Shown here piece after piece: positions 37,341-46,247 of a DNA stretch of 64,000 nt. Every line of letters starts with the position of its first letter. The stretch's first letter is position 1. Below the pieces are notes generated by a model. It was not told the origin of the DNA. It saw only the letters and a list, made by a program, of their open reading frames with translations, and searched no databases. Source of the DNA: UBA2365 sp964594045 (GTDB taxonomy: Bacteria > Bacteroidota > Bacteroidia > Chitinophagales > Saprospiraceae); the NCBI GenBank assembly GCA_964594045.1, contig CAZQKR010000015.1, positions 1 to 64,000 of the forward strand, read 5' to 3'. The translations under genes were made by a program, and so were the position numbers.

Positions 37341-37671
37341 TTCTGATCTTTAATTGGTTGAAAAAATCGTTTTTCTGTTTTTCAAAACTTCATCTCCACT
37401 ATAATTCCAATGATCATGGTGACATTAATATTTTGAAAACAGCTCTAATTGAATAAGTTGACCCTGCCATTCGACAGTTGCCAAAAAGGATAATTTATGG
37501 GATTGGCAGCAAAAATAATAAAATGTTGAATATCGGGATAGGTTCTCATTTTTATTTTACATCCCCACACTTTAAAAAAATTGGATCAAAACTTTTAAAC
37601 TAAAGCTAACAATAAGATTTACAAGGTAAAATAAAGCAAGGTTAAAATCCTTCATCCTATAAAAAATATGA

Positions 37672-37723
37672 ATAAAAATCCCGTCACTGTGTATTTCTGA
37701 CCCAAAAACACTCAATGACGGGA
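37672..37723 (-). terminator. Rho-independent terminator downstream of hpd
   Basis: On the minus strand arms TCCCGTCA and TGACGGGA enclose a 29-nt loop that can pair further (GTGT/ACAC) and are followed by TTTTTATT. It closes the hmgA-hpd unit about 125 nt beyond the hpd stop. Confidence 0.75.
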
Positions 37724-37797
37724 TATGATCAAATATTAAATTTTCGTTCAAAAACCTGAATTCTCCAGGCTTTATTCCGTATTCTGAAGAAAACAAT

Positions 37798-37836
37798 TGA
37801 ACGACTGAACAACTGAACGACTAAACGATCAAACAG
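37798..37836. repeat. Short octamer repeat after hpd
   Basis: About 4.5 copies of an 8-bp unit of the form TGAACRAC (variants TGAACGAC, TGAACAAC, TAAACGAT) lie 12 nt from the hpd stop. The period and the GAAC core match the octamers of the large array at 55631-56070. Confidence 0.7.
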
Positions 37837-37847
37837 TATGTCTCCCG

Positions 37848-38975
37848 CTACAAAGTACCCCTCAACTCCTGCTCTCTTTCCAAAGCTTCAAACAAGGCTT
37901 TGAAATTGCCTTTTCCAAAGGATGTCGCGCCCTTTCTTTGTATGATCTCAAAAAACAGTGTTGGCCTGGACTGCACGGGTTTACTGAACAACTGAAGCAA
38001 ATAACCTTCATCATCCCGGTCAACCAGTATCCTTAGTTTTTTTAAGGTTTCCAGTTCTTCGTCGATCTCTCCTACCCTTTCAGTAAGTGTGTCATAGTAA
38101 GTATCCGGCACTTCCAGGAACAACATTCCTCTTTGCTTCAATTTGGTTACGGTTTCGATGATGTTGTTGGTTGCCACTGCAATATGCTGCACGCCTTCAC
38201 CCTCATAAAAATCGAGATATTCCTCCACCTGGGATTTTTTCAGACCTTCTGCAGGTTCATTGATGGGGAATTTTACCCTGCCGTTGCCATTGCTCATCAC
38301 CTTGCTCATCAAAGCAGTGTATTGGGTGGAAATATCCTTATCATCAAAGGAAAGGATCTGAGCAAATCCCATCACATTTTTGTAGAAATCCACCCACTTA
38401 TTCATCTGATTATGACCGACATTCCCAACCATATGATCAATGTACTCCAGCCCGATGGGTTCAGGCTTGTATGTGGTTTCCCATGCCTGATATCCTGGTA
38501 AAAACGGTCCGTTATAGTCTTTCCTTTCCACAAAAATATGGACAACTTCTCCATAGGTATGAATTCCGGAGCGTACCACCTGACCAAACTCATCTTTTTC
38601 AACCCTTGGTTCCATATATGACTTTGCGCCTCTTTTGACCGCTTCATGATACGCAGAGACAGCATCATCCACCCAAAGTGCAACCACTTTTACTCCGTCT
38701 CCGTGCTTGTCAATATGCCGGCCCATGTCTGTTCCGCTCCGCAAAGGCGAACTCAGTACCAGCCGGATCTTATTCTGCACCACCACATAGGATTCATATT
38801 CCCTGTTGCCCGTTTCGAGGCCTGAATAAGCCAGGGAACTGAAACCCATTGCTGATTTGTAAAAATGCGCAGCCTGCTTTGCATTGGAAACATACATTTC
38901 CACATAATCCGTACCATTTAAAGGCATAAAGTCTTCTGCCTGTGCATACATTTTCTTTATTTGTTGATTTTCCAT
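37848..38975 (-). CDS. hppD: 4-hydroxyphenylpyruvate dioxygenase
   Basis: Fe(II) dioxygenase that converts 4-hydroxyphenylpyruvate to homogentisate in tyrosine breakdown. The 375 residues contain two vicinal-oxygen-chelate halves. The expected iron ligands are visible in IDHMVGN, GVQHIAVAT and FFEIIQRKG, and the C terminus carries the F-GKGNFKALFEALEREQ region. It follows hmgA by 10 nt and ends the transcription unit at a terminator. Confidence 0.95.
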   Translation of the reverse strand: MENQQIKKMYAQAEDFMPLNGTDYVEMYVSNAKQAAHFYKSAMGFSSLAYSGLETGNREYESYVVVQNKIRLVLSSPLRSGTDMGRHIDKHGDGVKVVALWVDDAVSAYHEAVKRGAKSYMEPRVEKDEFGQVVRSGIHTYGEVVHIFVERKDYNGPFLPGYQAWETTYKPEPIGLEYIDHMVGNVGHNQMNKWVDFYKNVMGFAQILSFDDKDISTQYTALMSKVMSNGNGRVKFPINEPAEGLKKSQVEEYLDFYEGEGVQHIAVATNNIIETVTKLKQRGMLFLEVPDTYYDTLTERVGEIDEELETLKKLRILVDRDDEGYLLQLFSKPVQSRPTLFFEIIQRKGATSFGKGNFKALFEALEREQELRGTL

Positions 38976-38985
38976 AATATAATTT

Positions 38986-40143
38986 TTAATCCAACCAGGA
39001 TGTGAAATAATTTTTATCTTCTATCTGTAAGGCTTGCTCTGTGATCATCAGCGGCTTGAACGTATCGATCATCACGGCCAGTTCGCCAGTTTCCTTCTGT
39101 CCGATACTCCTTTCATACGCTCCCGGATGCGGACCGTGCGGGATTCCTGCAGGATGCAGGGAAATATACCCTTTTTCAATATGATTACGGCTCATAAAAT
39201 CTCCGTCCACATAGTACAACATTTCATCCGAATCGATATTGGAATGGTTGTATGGCGCCGGAATGGCTTTCGGATGATAGTCATATAGTCGCGGTACAAA
39301 GGAACACACGACAAATGCATTGGTCTCAAACGTCTGATGTACAGGTGGCGGTTGATGCACCCTGCCGGTGATGGGCTCGAAATTGTGGATGGAAAACCCG
39401 TAAGGGAAATTATAACCATCCCATCCCACTACATCAAATGGATGTGAAGCATACACCAGGGAATGTATCAATCCCTGCTTCTTGATCCTGATCTCAAAAT
39501 CACCTTTTTGGTCAAAAGTTTCGAGTTTTTCCGGCAGTTTATAATCTCTTTCACAGAAAGGAGAATGTTCCAGCAATTGCCCGAACCAGTTGCGGTACCT
39601 TTTAGGTGTATAGATCGGGCTGTAAGACTCAGCATATAAAATGCGGTTGTCTGTGGTATCAAAGTCTATCTGGTAGATCATTCCCCTCGGTATGATCAGA
39701 TAGTCTCCGTATTCAAACCTGATCTGCCCTAAAAAAGTCCTCAAAACGCCGCTACCTTTATGGATGAACAGCATTTCATCCGCATCTGTATTCTTGTAAA
39801 AATAGTTTCTGAGCGATTCCTGTGGTGCAGCCAGCCCGATGATGATATCCGAATTGACCAGGATCGGTTTCCTGGATTGCAGATAGTCTTTCTCCGGTGC
39901 TACATTAAAACCGTTCAGCATCCTGGACTGGACGCTGTTCCTGACCGCTATTTTTGGTGTTACGTCAACCGGTGTACCAATGGACCTGACCATGGTTGGA
40001 CGATGATGGTGATATAAAATGGAAGACATCCCGTCAAAACCTACCGTCCCGAAAAGTTGTTCATGGAACAGACTTCCGTCAGGTTTGTTGAACTGGATAT
40101 GTCTTTTGTGGGGTATTTCTCCCAACCGATGATATATTGGCAT
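38986..40143 (-). CDS. hmgA: Homogentisate 1,2-dioxygenase
   Basis: Opens the homogentisate ring to maleylacetoacetate. The 385-residue cupin-fold protein starts MPIYHRLGEIPHKRHIQF and carries the C-terminal metal-binding block around SLHPAGIPHGPHPGAYERS. It is shorter than the about 440-residue human enzyme, as in many bacteria. A 237-nt space separates it from the next upstream gene, so it may have its own promoter. Confidence 0.94.
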   Translation of the reverse strand: MPIYHRLGEIPHKRHIQFNKPDGSLFHEQLFGTVGFDGMSSILYHHHRPTMVRSIGTPVDVTPKIAVRNSVQSRMLNGFNVAPEKDYLQSRKPILVNSDIIIGLAAPQESLRNYFYKNTDADEMLFIHKGSGVLRTFLGQIRFEYGDYLIIPRGMIYQIDFDTTDNRILYAESYSPIYTPKRYRNWFGQLLEHSPFCERDYKLPEKLETFDQKGDFEIRIKKQGLIHSLVYASHPFDVVGWDGYNFPYGFSIHNFEPITGRVHQPPPVHQTFETNAFVVCSFVPRLYDYHPKAIPAPYNHSNIDSDEMLYYVDGDFMSRNHIEKGYISLHPAGIPHGPHPGAYERSIGQKETGELAVMIDTFKPLMITEQALQIEDKNYFTSWLD

Positions 40144-40364
40144 AATAATAAAGTTTGATTAATACTAATTTCAGCTAATCAAGATGAAAAAACACTCATT
40201 GAACATTATTGAAAATCGTCTGGTCACAATATTTTTTTTATCCCCCAAACATATAAAATAATCCCAGCAGCTAAAAATATTTTTCTTTTTTCCTCAATTG
40301 CTCTTTTCAATATAGAATTCCGAAGACATTCATCAACAGCTTTTTAAGCTACAACGATGATGGA

Positions 40365-40380
40365 TTGACCAAATGGTCAA
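40365..40380. promoter_or_regulatory. Palindrome upstream of hmgA
   Basis: Arms TTGACCA and TGGTCAA around AA form a near-perfect palindrome in the 237-nt space between the flavin-reductase-like gene and hmgA. It could be a regulator operator, but it also abuts a stop codon. No other evidence is available. Confidence 0.25.
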
Positions 40381-41304
40381 CTATACCTCCAAAATTCCGG
40401 ATGCATGACCGATATACAACAGCGTCAGCGCTTGCATAACTTCATTGCGTTCAATACAATCGTAGATCAACTGCATCAAAAGATGATTTTTAGTCCTTTT
40501 GTCATTTGCTTCCTGTTCTATCAGCTGCAATACCTTTTTCCCTTCTTCCAGATCTTCTTTGCCTGGCAATGATTCCACATTGGCCAGTCTGGCGAGTTGA
40601 TTTCCGGTAAATAACCGGCTTTCCATTATGAAATCCGGCAACTGATCGAAACCGATCCCTTTTGACCGGATCGGCTTGGGTATCTCAAACATGTTATCCG
40701 CATTGACCCTGCCATACCAATCGCCTCCCAGCCGGCAAACCACATCCATTTTCAGCGGATCGATCATGCCATTTTCATCCAGAAGATCTTCCCTGACATG
40801 GATACAGACCACTTCTGAGATGATGAGATTGCCTGCGCCGCCTTCCTGCCCGGTTTCGATCACATTGGTCACTTTGCATTCAAATGCTACAGGCGCACCG
40901 GTTATCCTGCGCGGCCTGATCTGATCACCCGGTATGGTCTGAAAACCAGCTTTAATATATTCATCAATTCCTTTTTCGTATTCCGTACTGGAAAGAGACA
41001 TTTGTTCCACCATATCGTAATCCACGATATGGATCATGACCTCAGGAACTTCACGGACGTTTTCCAGTGTGTGCTTGGGTGTGTTATCCCTTACCCTTCT
41101 TGAAGGTGAAAAGATCATAATGGGTGGATTCGCCCCGAAAACATTGAAAAAACTGAATGGACTGAGGTTAAAATTACCCTGAAGATCCACCGTTCCGGCG
41201 AGGGCGATCGGACGCGGCACGACACCACCCAAAAGATATTGATGAAGCGTACCTACTGAAACATTGCCCGGAATGATCGTTTTATATCCACCGTTTTCCA
41301 TCAT
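40381..41304 (-). CDS. Flavin-reductase-like (FMN-binding split-barrel) protein
   Basis: The 307-residue protein has an N-terminal FMN-binding split-barrel domain (about 10-210) with VVPRPIALAGTVDLQGNFNLSPFSFFN, the typical opening of flavin-reductase-like proteins, and a helical C-terminal extension. Its place between hmgA and fahA (9-nt gap to fahA) ties it to aromatic amino acid breakdown. Its reaction is not known; it may supply reduced flavin, protect against side products, or act on the maleylacetoacetate branch, for which no isomerase is present here. Confidence 0.8.
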   Translation of the reverse strand: MMENGGYKTIIPGNVSVGTLHQYLLGGVVPRPIALAGTVDLQGNFNLSPFSFFNVFGANPPIMIFSPSRRVRDNTPKHTLENVREVPEVMIHIVDYDMVEQMSLSSTEYEKGIDEYIKAGFQTIPGDQIRPRRITGAPVAFECKVTNVIETGQEGGAGNLIISEVVCIHVREDLLDENGMIDPLKMDVVCRLGGDWYGRVNADNMFEIPKPIRSKGIGFDQLPDFIMESRLFTGNQLARLANVESLPGKEDLEEGKKVLQLIEQEANDKRTKNHLLMQLIYDCIERNEVMQALTLLYIGHASGILEV

Positions 41305-41313
41305 ACATCTCCA

Positions 41314-42537
41314 TTAAAGTGCCGGTAAAACTTTAGTCTCCAGATCACCAAAACCTATCCGGATATTCCCTTTTTGAGCAAATCCACGCATGATCACTGT
41401 ATCACCATCCTGGATAAACTTCCTTTCCTGTCCATTTTTCAGTTGTACCGTCTTTTTACCGCCCCAGGAAAGTTCCAGCATGGAACCAAATCCGCTTTCT
41501 TCCGGACCGCTCAGGGTTCCTGAACCCATCATATCGCCTATCCGGACATTGCAACCATTAATCGTGTGGTGCGCCAGTTGCTGACACATGTTCCAATACA
41601 TATACCTGAAATTTGAATGGCAAACCAGGCTTTCATCTTCACCTTCAGGCTGGATAAATACCTGCAATTCAATATCATAACTTTTCAGACCTTCAAAACG
41701 CAAATACGGCAGCACTTCAGGCTCCTGATGCGGCGTTGCACAGCGGAAAGGCTCCAGCGCTTCCATGGTGACAATCCAGGGTGTGATGGAAGAGGCAAAA
41801 TTTTTGCCTAAAAAAGGTCCCAAAGGCACATATTCCCATTTCTGAATGTCTCTTGCAGACCAGTCATTGAACAGCACCATTCCGAATATGTAATTTTCGG
41901 CTTCCCCGGTGGAAATGGTTTGACCGATCTCACTGTTTTTGCCGATAATAAAAGCCGTCTCCAATTCAAAATCAAGTAGTCTGCTTGGGCCAAAAACCGG
42001 TTTTTCTGCACCTGCAGGCATGGTTTGCCCTTTAGGCCTGTGAAAATGGATACCGGAAGGAATGATTGATGATGCGCGACCGTGATAGGCAACAGGCAGA
42101 TGTTTCCAGTTGGGCAGGAGTGCGTTTTCCGGATCCCTGAACATTTTTCCCACATTGGTAGCGTGTTCAATACTCGAGTAAAAATCGGTGTAATCACCAA
42201 TCCGGACCGGCAGGTGCATAGCCGCTTCCTTTTGTTTCACAAATATCCTGCTGAATTCAGCGTCAGACCAGCTTTGCCCTTCCAGCCATTTCCTGACGGC
42301 GAGCCGGAATGATGAGGTTTGGTCTTTACCCAGACTGATGAACCGGTTGAGTGTACCATCAAGAAAGACACTTGTATCAAAATCAACATTCAGAGCTCCG
42401 TTGGTGAGTTCAACCAGATCGATGATGTATTCACCGATGGCAATTCCTGCACGTGTGCTTTTTTGTCGGGTCGAAAAGATACCAAAAGGCAGGTTGTGGA
42501 TGGAAAAATCACTGTTTTCCGGGATGGTCAATCTCAT
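41314..42537 (-). CDS. fahA: Fumarylacetoacetase
   Basis: Hydrolyses fumarylacetoacetate to fumarate and acetoacetate, the last step of tyrosine catabolism. The 407 residues have the N-terminal SH3-like domain (FGIFSTRQKSTRAGIAIG) and a C-terminal FAH fold with YTDFYSSIEHATNVG, the metal-binding ExE of LDFELETAFIIGK, NDWSARDIQKWEYVPLGPF and GSGTLSGPEESGFG. The open frame extends 14 codons upstream; the ATG at 42537 matches the usual N terminus. It is the first gene of the pathway block. Confidence 0.95.
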   Translation of the reverse strand: MRLTIPENSDFSIHNLPFGIFSTRQKSTRAGIAIGEYIIDLVELTNGALNVDFDTSVFLDGTLNRFISLGKDQTSSFRLAVRKWLEGQSWSDAEFSRIFVKQKEAAMHLPVRIGDYTDFYSSIEHATNVGKMFRDPENALLPNWKHLPVAYHGRASSIIPSGIHFHRPKGQTMPAGAEKPVFGPSRLLDFELETAFIIGKNSEIGQTISTGEAENYIFGMVLFNDWSARDIQKWEYVPLGPFLGKNFASSITPWIVTMEALEPFRCATPHQEPEVLPYLRFEGLKSYDIELQVFIQPEGEDESLVCHSNFRYMYWNMCQQLAHHTINGCNVRIGDMMGSGTLSGPEESGFGSMLELSWGGKKTVQLKNGQERKFIQDGDTVIMRGFAQKGNIRIGFGDLETKVLPAL

Positions 42538-42748
42538 GAAAATATAGTTTATGTATAACGATTCAATTTCAAAATCCATGAGGATCTGCGATAAGCATGA
42601 AGCAGGTTTTTCTCAGTTCATCTAATTTGAACCAGAAAATAATGGATTTGAACGATGGAATTAAAACAAAAGCCTGCCAAAAAAGTTCAACAGATCAGGA
42701 CATCCGATATGCCAATGTACAGTTTTTTCAATTTCCGTTGAGCTTTCG

Positions 42749-43564
42749 TCAATACTGCTCCTTTTCGTTTGGAAAATCTCCGGAACGAACATCCAGAATA
42801 TATTGTTTGACAGCTTTATCGATCTCTTCAGACAGATTGTGGTATCTTCTCAGAAAACGGGGGTGAAAATCCGTGGAAATACCCAGCATATCGTGCATCA
42901 CCAACACCTGTCCGTCTGTTCCGCCTCCGGCTCCGATGCCGATGGTCGGAATTTTAAGTGACTTGCTGACATCCACTCCCAGTTTTGCCGGAATTTTTTC
43001 CAAAACTATGGCAAAACAGCCCAGTTGTTCCAGCAAAAGCGCATCTTCCTTCAGTTTTTCTGCTTCCTCTTCCTCTTTCGCCCGTACTGCATAAGTTCCG
43101 AATTTATAGATGGACTGCGGTGTCAACCCGAGGTGACCCATCACCGGGATACCTGCCGACAAGATCCGTATGATGGACTCTTTGATCTCCGAACCGCCTT
43201 CCATTTTAACTGCATGCGCTCCGGATTCCTTCATGATCGCAATGGCAGAAGCCAGCGCTTTGGTGGAATTGCCCTGATAGGAACCAAAAGGAAGGTCAAC
43301 GACCACCAATGATTTTTCCACACCTTTGACAACGGATTGGGCATGATAGATCATCTGATCCAGTGTAATGGGCAAGGTGGTTTCATGTCCGGCCATGACG
43401 TTGGATGCTGAATCACCGACCAGCAGGATATCAATTCCTGCTTTGTCCAATATACTCGCCATGGAGAAATCATAGGCAGTCAACATGGCAATTTTCTCAC
43501 CCTTCTCCTTCATTTCCCGAAGGACATGCGTGGTAATTCTCTTAGCCTGCAAATGTACGGACAT
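42749..43564 (-). CDS. panB: 3-methyl-2-oxobutanoate hydroxymethyltransferase
   Basis: Makes ketopantoate for pantothenate and coenzyme A synthesis. The 271 residues form a TIM barrel with KGEKIAMLTAYDFSMA, LLVGDSASNVMAGHETTLPITLDQM (metal-binding Asp), KMEGG, VMGHLGLTPQS and a C-terminal VLVMHDMLGI. It follows the M42 peptidase gene by 6 nt and is the last gene of the pyrE operon. Confidence 0.96.
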   Translation of the reverse strand: MSVHLQAKRITTHVLREMKEKGEKIAMLTAYDFSMASILDKAGIDILLVGDSASNVMAGHETTLPITLDQMIYHAQSVVKGVEKSLVVVDLPFGSYQGNSTKALASAIAIMKESGAHAVKMEGGSEIKESIIRILSAGIPVMGHLGLTPQSIYKFGTYAVRAKEEEEAEKLKEDALLLEQLGCFAIVLEKIPAKLGVDVSKSLKIPTIGIGAGGGTDGQVLVMHDMLGISTDFHPRFLRRYHNLSEEIDKAVKQYILDVRSGDFPNEKEQY

Positions 43565-43570
43565 GACAGA

Positions 43571-44653
43571 TCAGAAATATTTAAAGTTGTGATTGTGTTC
43601 TATTTTCAGCAAGCTGTGATACATCAGTCGGATCAGGTTTTCGATATCTTCCTTGTGCGCCATTTCAACCGTCGTATGCATATAGCGCAACGGAAGGGAG
43701 ATCAAAGCTGAAGGCACGCCACCATTGGAATAGGCGAAAGCATCCGTATCCGTGCCGGTTACCCTGGAAGAAGCAGACCGCTGGTAAGGAATGTCATTTT
43801 CCTTTGCAGCTTCTTTGATCAAAGCAAGCAATTTATGGTGGACGGCCGGAGCAACCGTCAGATCAGGACCTTTTCCACATTTGATATCGCCAAGTGTCTT
43901 GGGTTCCAGCATGGGTGTTCCCGTATCATGACACACGTCCGTGATGATGGCCACATGTGGTTTGATGGTATTGGCGATCATTTCTGCGCCTCTGAGGCCA
44001 ACTTCCTCCTGGACAGCATTCACCACATACAGACTATAAGGAAGGTCAATCCGATTTTCCTTGAGCATTTCAGCCACCATGGCGATGCAGAAGCCCCCTA
44101 TCCTGTTGTCAAGTGCTCTTCCGCAATAATATTTGCCATTGAGTTCAACCACCTCATCCTCAAATGTGATGACGTTGCCGACATTGACACCGAGGTCGAG
44201 GACTTCATCTTTCGTGGATGCACCGACATCGATGAAAATATTGTCCATGTCGGGCGTTTTATTGTTGTCTTTTTCCCTCCTGGTATGGATGGCAGGCCAG
44301 CCGAAAACACCTTTGACAATGGTCTTATCATCGGTATGGATATTGACCCGTTTGGAAGGTGCGATGATGTGGTCTGAACCGCCATTGCGGATCACATGGA
44401 TGAAGCCGTTGTCTGAGATGTGGTTGACAAACCAGCTGATCTCATCCGCATGGGCTTCGATGACAACACGGAACTCCCTGCCCGGATTGATGACTCCGTA
44501 AACGCTGCCATAATTATCCACATGCCATTCATCGATAAACGGTTTTACATAGTCCAGCCACAATTTCTGGCCTTCAGACTCAAAACCTGTGGGTGAAGGA
44601 TTGTTCAGGTACCTGAACAGGAATTCTTCTGCTTTCTTTGTGATCAAACTCAT
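43571..44653 (-). CDS. M42 family metallopeptidase (glutamyl aminopeptidase type)
   Basis: Cytoplasmic dizinc aminopeptidase, expected to assemble into a large tetrahedral complex. The 360 residues contain the metal and catalytic positions in EAHADEISW, RALDNRIGG, VQEEVGLRGAE and ITDVCHDTG. A non-catalytic domain is inserted at about 75-190. It lies between pyrE (9-nt gap) and panB (6-nt gap) without an obvious metabolic link to either. Confidence 0.92.
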   Translation of the reverse strand: MSLITKKAEEFLFRYLNNPSPTGFESEGQKLWLDYVKPFIDEWHVDNYGSVYGVINPGREFRVVIEAHADEISWFVNHISDNGFIHVIRNGGSDHIIAPSKRVNIHTDDKTIVKGVFGWPAIHTRREKDNNKTPDMDNIFIDVGASTKDEVLDLGVNVGNVITFEDEVVELNGKYYCGRALDNRIGGFCIAMVAEMLKENRIDLPYSLYVVNAVQEEVGLRGAEMIANTIKPHVAIITDVCHDTGTPMLEPKTLGDIKCGKGPDLTVAPAVHHKLLALIKEAAKENDIPYQRSASSRVTGTDTDAFAYSNGGVPSALISLPLRYMHTTVEMAHKEDIENLIRLMYHSLLKIEHNHNFKYF

Positions 44654-44662
44654 CGGTCTATT

Positions 44663-45304
44663 TTATAATTCTTTTCCCCAATTTGAAGGGTCTTTTCTCC
44701 ACTCTTTCAGTAGATCCAGCTGGTCATCCGTAATTTTATGATCTTCCAATGCCTGTTCAAGCAAGGTTGTATAGTTGCTCAATGTGGAAAAAGGGCAATC
44801 CTGAGCCGCAAAGGCATTTTTTGCCAATTCAAACTCATAACTGAAGATCGCCAGCACGCCGGCAACCTCATTGCCGTTTTCCCTCACTGCATCAACCGCC
44901 TTCAGTGAACTGCCACCTGTTGAGATCAGGTCTTCGATGAGCAGGACTTTTTGCCCCGGGACCAAACGCCCTTCAATCAGGTTCTTTTTTCCGTGTTCTT
45001 TTGCTGCTGCGCGCACATAAACAAAGGGAAGTCCCATTTTAGCGGCCAAAATAGCGCCATGAGGTACTCCTGCGGTCGCAACGCCAGCTATCACATCAAA
45101 ATCACCAAAATCAGCTGACCTCAGTTCAAAGCCTTTCGTGATCAATTGTCTGACCTGAACGTGTGACAATGCAAGCCGGTTGTCGCAATAAATCGGTGAC
45201 TTTATACCCGATGCCCAGGTAAAAGGATTTTGCGCATTGATTATTATTGCATTAATTTGCAACAAATTTTTTGCGATGAGGCGGGATATAGCTTCGTTAT
45301 TCAT
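44663..45304 (-). CDS. pyrE: Orotate phosphoribosyltransferase
   Basis: Converts orotate and PRPP to OMP in pyrimidine synthesis. The 213 residues have the PRPP-binding motif VLLIEDLISTGGSSLKAV, the flexible loop KEHGKKNLIEG, and the start region FTWASGIKSPIYCDNR. A good promoter lies directly upstream, inside the divergent Nudix gene. First gene of the unit pyrE-M42 peptidase-panB. Confidence 0.96.
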   Translation of the reverse strand: MNNEAISRLIAKNLLQINAIIINAQNPFTWASGIKSPIYCDNRLALSHVQVRQLITKGFELRSADFGDFDVIAGVATAGVPHGAILAAKMGLPFVYVRAAAKEHGKKNLIEGRLVPGQKVLLIEDLISTGGSSLKAVDAVRENGNEVAGVLAIFSYEFELAKNAFAAQDCPFSTLSNYTTLLEQALEDHKITDDQLDLLKEWRKDPSNWGKEL

Positions 45305-45322
45305 TTTTCACACGAAATGCGG

Positions 45323-45352
45323 CAAATGTACAAAATTTATATAAATAACAAA
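45323..45352 (-). promoter_or_regulatory. pyrE promoter
   Basis: TTTG (45349-45352) and TACATTTG (45323-45330) are separated by 18 nt, an exact Bacteroidota promoter. The predicted start leaves a leader of about 15 nt before the pyrE ATG at 45304. The -7 box overlaps the predicted start codon of the divergent Nudix gene at 45326. Confidence 0.7.
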
Positions 45353-46009
45353 GTTTTAATCCTGACTTCAAAATCAGAGACGTTTTTAAATGAAGTTCCC
45401 ATTAAAATTCTGCACAAAAGGTACTACGGGGACAGAAAACTGCTGAAACAGCTCATCCTTCAGCTGGAAGGAGAAACACACTATGATCAGATTGAAGTAC
45501 TGGCCAAAAACCCGAAGGAGCTCTTCAGGATCATCAAGTCTTACATGATACCTGTGAAGGCAGGCGGCGGTCTGGTATTCAACAACAACGGACATCTGCT
45601 GACCATTTTCCGTAAAGGTCACTGGGATCTGCCTAAAGGAAAAATTGAGGAGTCTGAAAGTAAAAAAACTGCTGCCATGAGAGAAGTCATGGAAGAATGC
45701 GGGGTGGACCATCTTTTCCTGGTGAAAAAAGCGGCAAAGACCTATCATGTGTTCACCAAAAAAAAGAAGCGGTTCCTGAAGATCTCCCATTGGTATTTTA
45801 TGTTTTCCAGCCAGAAAAAACTGGCACCGCAGGTTGAAGAAGGTATTGAGAATGCCGTCTGGCTGGACACCAAAAAGGTTTTTGATCTGAAATATAATTT
45901 CTATCCGAATCTGAAGGACCTGCTCAGCCAGATTGATTTCGAAGAGTGGAAGCGCAATGCGATCGATCATTTCAACAAAAAAAAGACAGATAATGGTAAA
46001 AAAAAGTAG
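45326..46009 (+). CDS. Nudix hydrolase-family protein
   Basis: About 227 residues with a first part of roughly 95 residues of no known family, then a Nudix domain. The Nudix box is complete: G-x5-E-x7-REVMEECGV in GKIEESESKKTAAM followed by REVMEECGV. Such enzymes cleave nucleoside diphosphates linked to another group; the substrate cannot be told. Two ATGs at 45317 and 45326 are possible; the second gives the usual MYKIYIN-type start. The gene overlaps the next by 17 nt. Confidence 0.85.
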   Translation: MYKIYINNKVLILTSKSETFLNEVPIKILHKRYYGDRKLLKQLILQLEGETHYDQIEVLAKNPKELFRIIKSYMIPVKAGGGLVFNNNGHLLTIFRKGHWDLPKGKIEESESKKTAAMREVMEECGVDHLFLVKKAAKTYHVFTKKKKRFLKISHWYFMFSSQKKLAPQVEEGIENAVWLDTKKVFDLKYNFYPNLKDLLSQIDFEEWKRNAIDHFNKKKTDNGKKK

Positions 46010-46247
46010 TTGGGAAGTAAAGGATAATTCCCTGTTCAGATCTTTTATATTCAGGGATTTCAGGGAAGCGATGGCAGCGCTGCTCACTATCAGCTATATC
46101 GCTGAAGAACTCAACCACCATCCCGAATGGAGCAATGTATACAACAGGCTGGATATCAGGTTGACCACTCACGATACAGGCGGTATATCTGATAAGGACC
46201 ATGAACTGGCCAACAGGATCGATGCGCTGAACCTCACCGGTGCATAA
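45993..46247 (+). CDS. phhB: 4a-hydroxytetrahydrobiopterin dehydratase (PCD/DCoH family)
   Basis: Recycles the pterin cofactor after phenylalanine hydroxylase. The 84 residues show the family pattern EELNHHPEWSNVYNRLDIRLTTHD followed by DKDHELANRID. The frame overlaps the Nudix gene by 17 nt and its stop overlaps the truA start (TAATG). The nearby tyrosine-degradation genes suggest a phenylalanine-to-fumarate route, but phenylalanine hydroxylase is not in the window. Confidence 0.88.
   Translation: MVKKSSWEVKDNSLFRSFIFRDFREAMAALLTISYIAEELNHHPEWSNVYNRLDIRLTTHDTGGISDKDHELANRIDALNLTGA

Larger units (their letters stand above)
37341..37847. other. Intergenic region between accD and hpd
   Basis: Contains a terminator (37672-37723) and a short octamer repeat (37798-37836), listed separately. 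A 74-codon open frame at 37572-37796 overlaps both and has no coding character. Nothing else is seen. Confidence 0.5.

Noticed and set aside
37572..37796. Minus-strand open frame of 74 codons
   Set aside because: It spans the hpd terminator hairpin and the AT-rich spacer and looks accidental.
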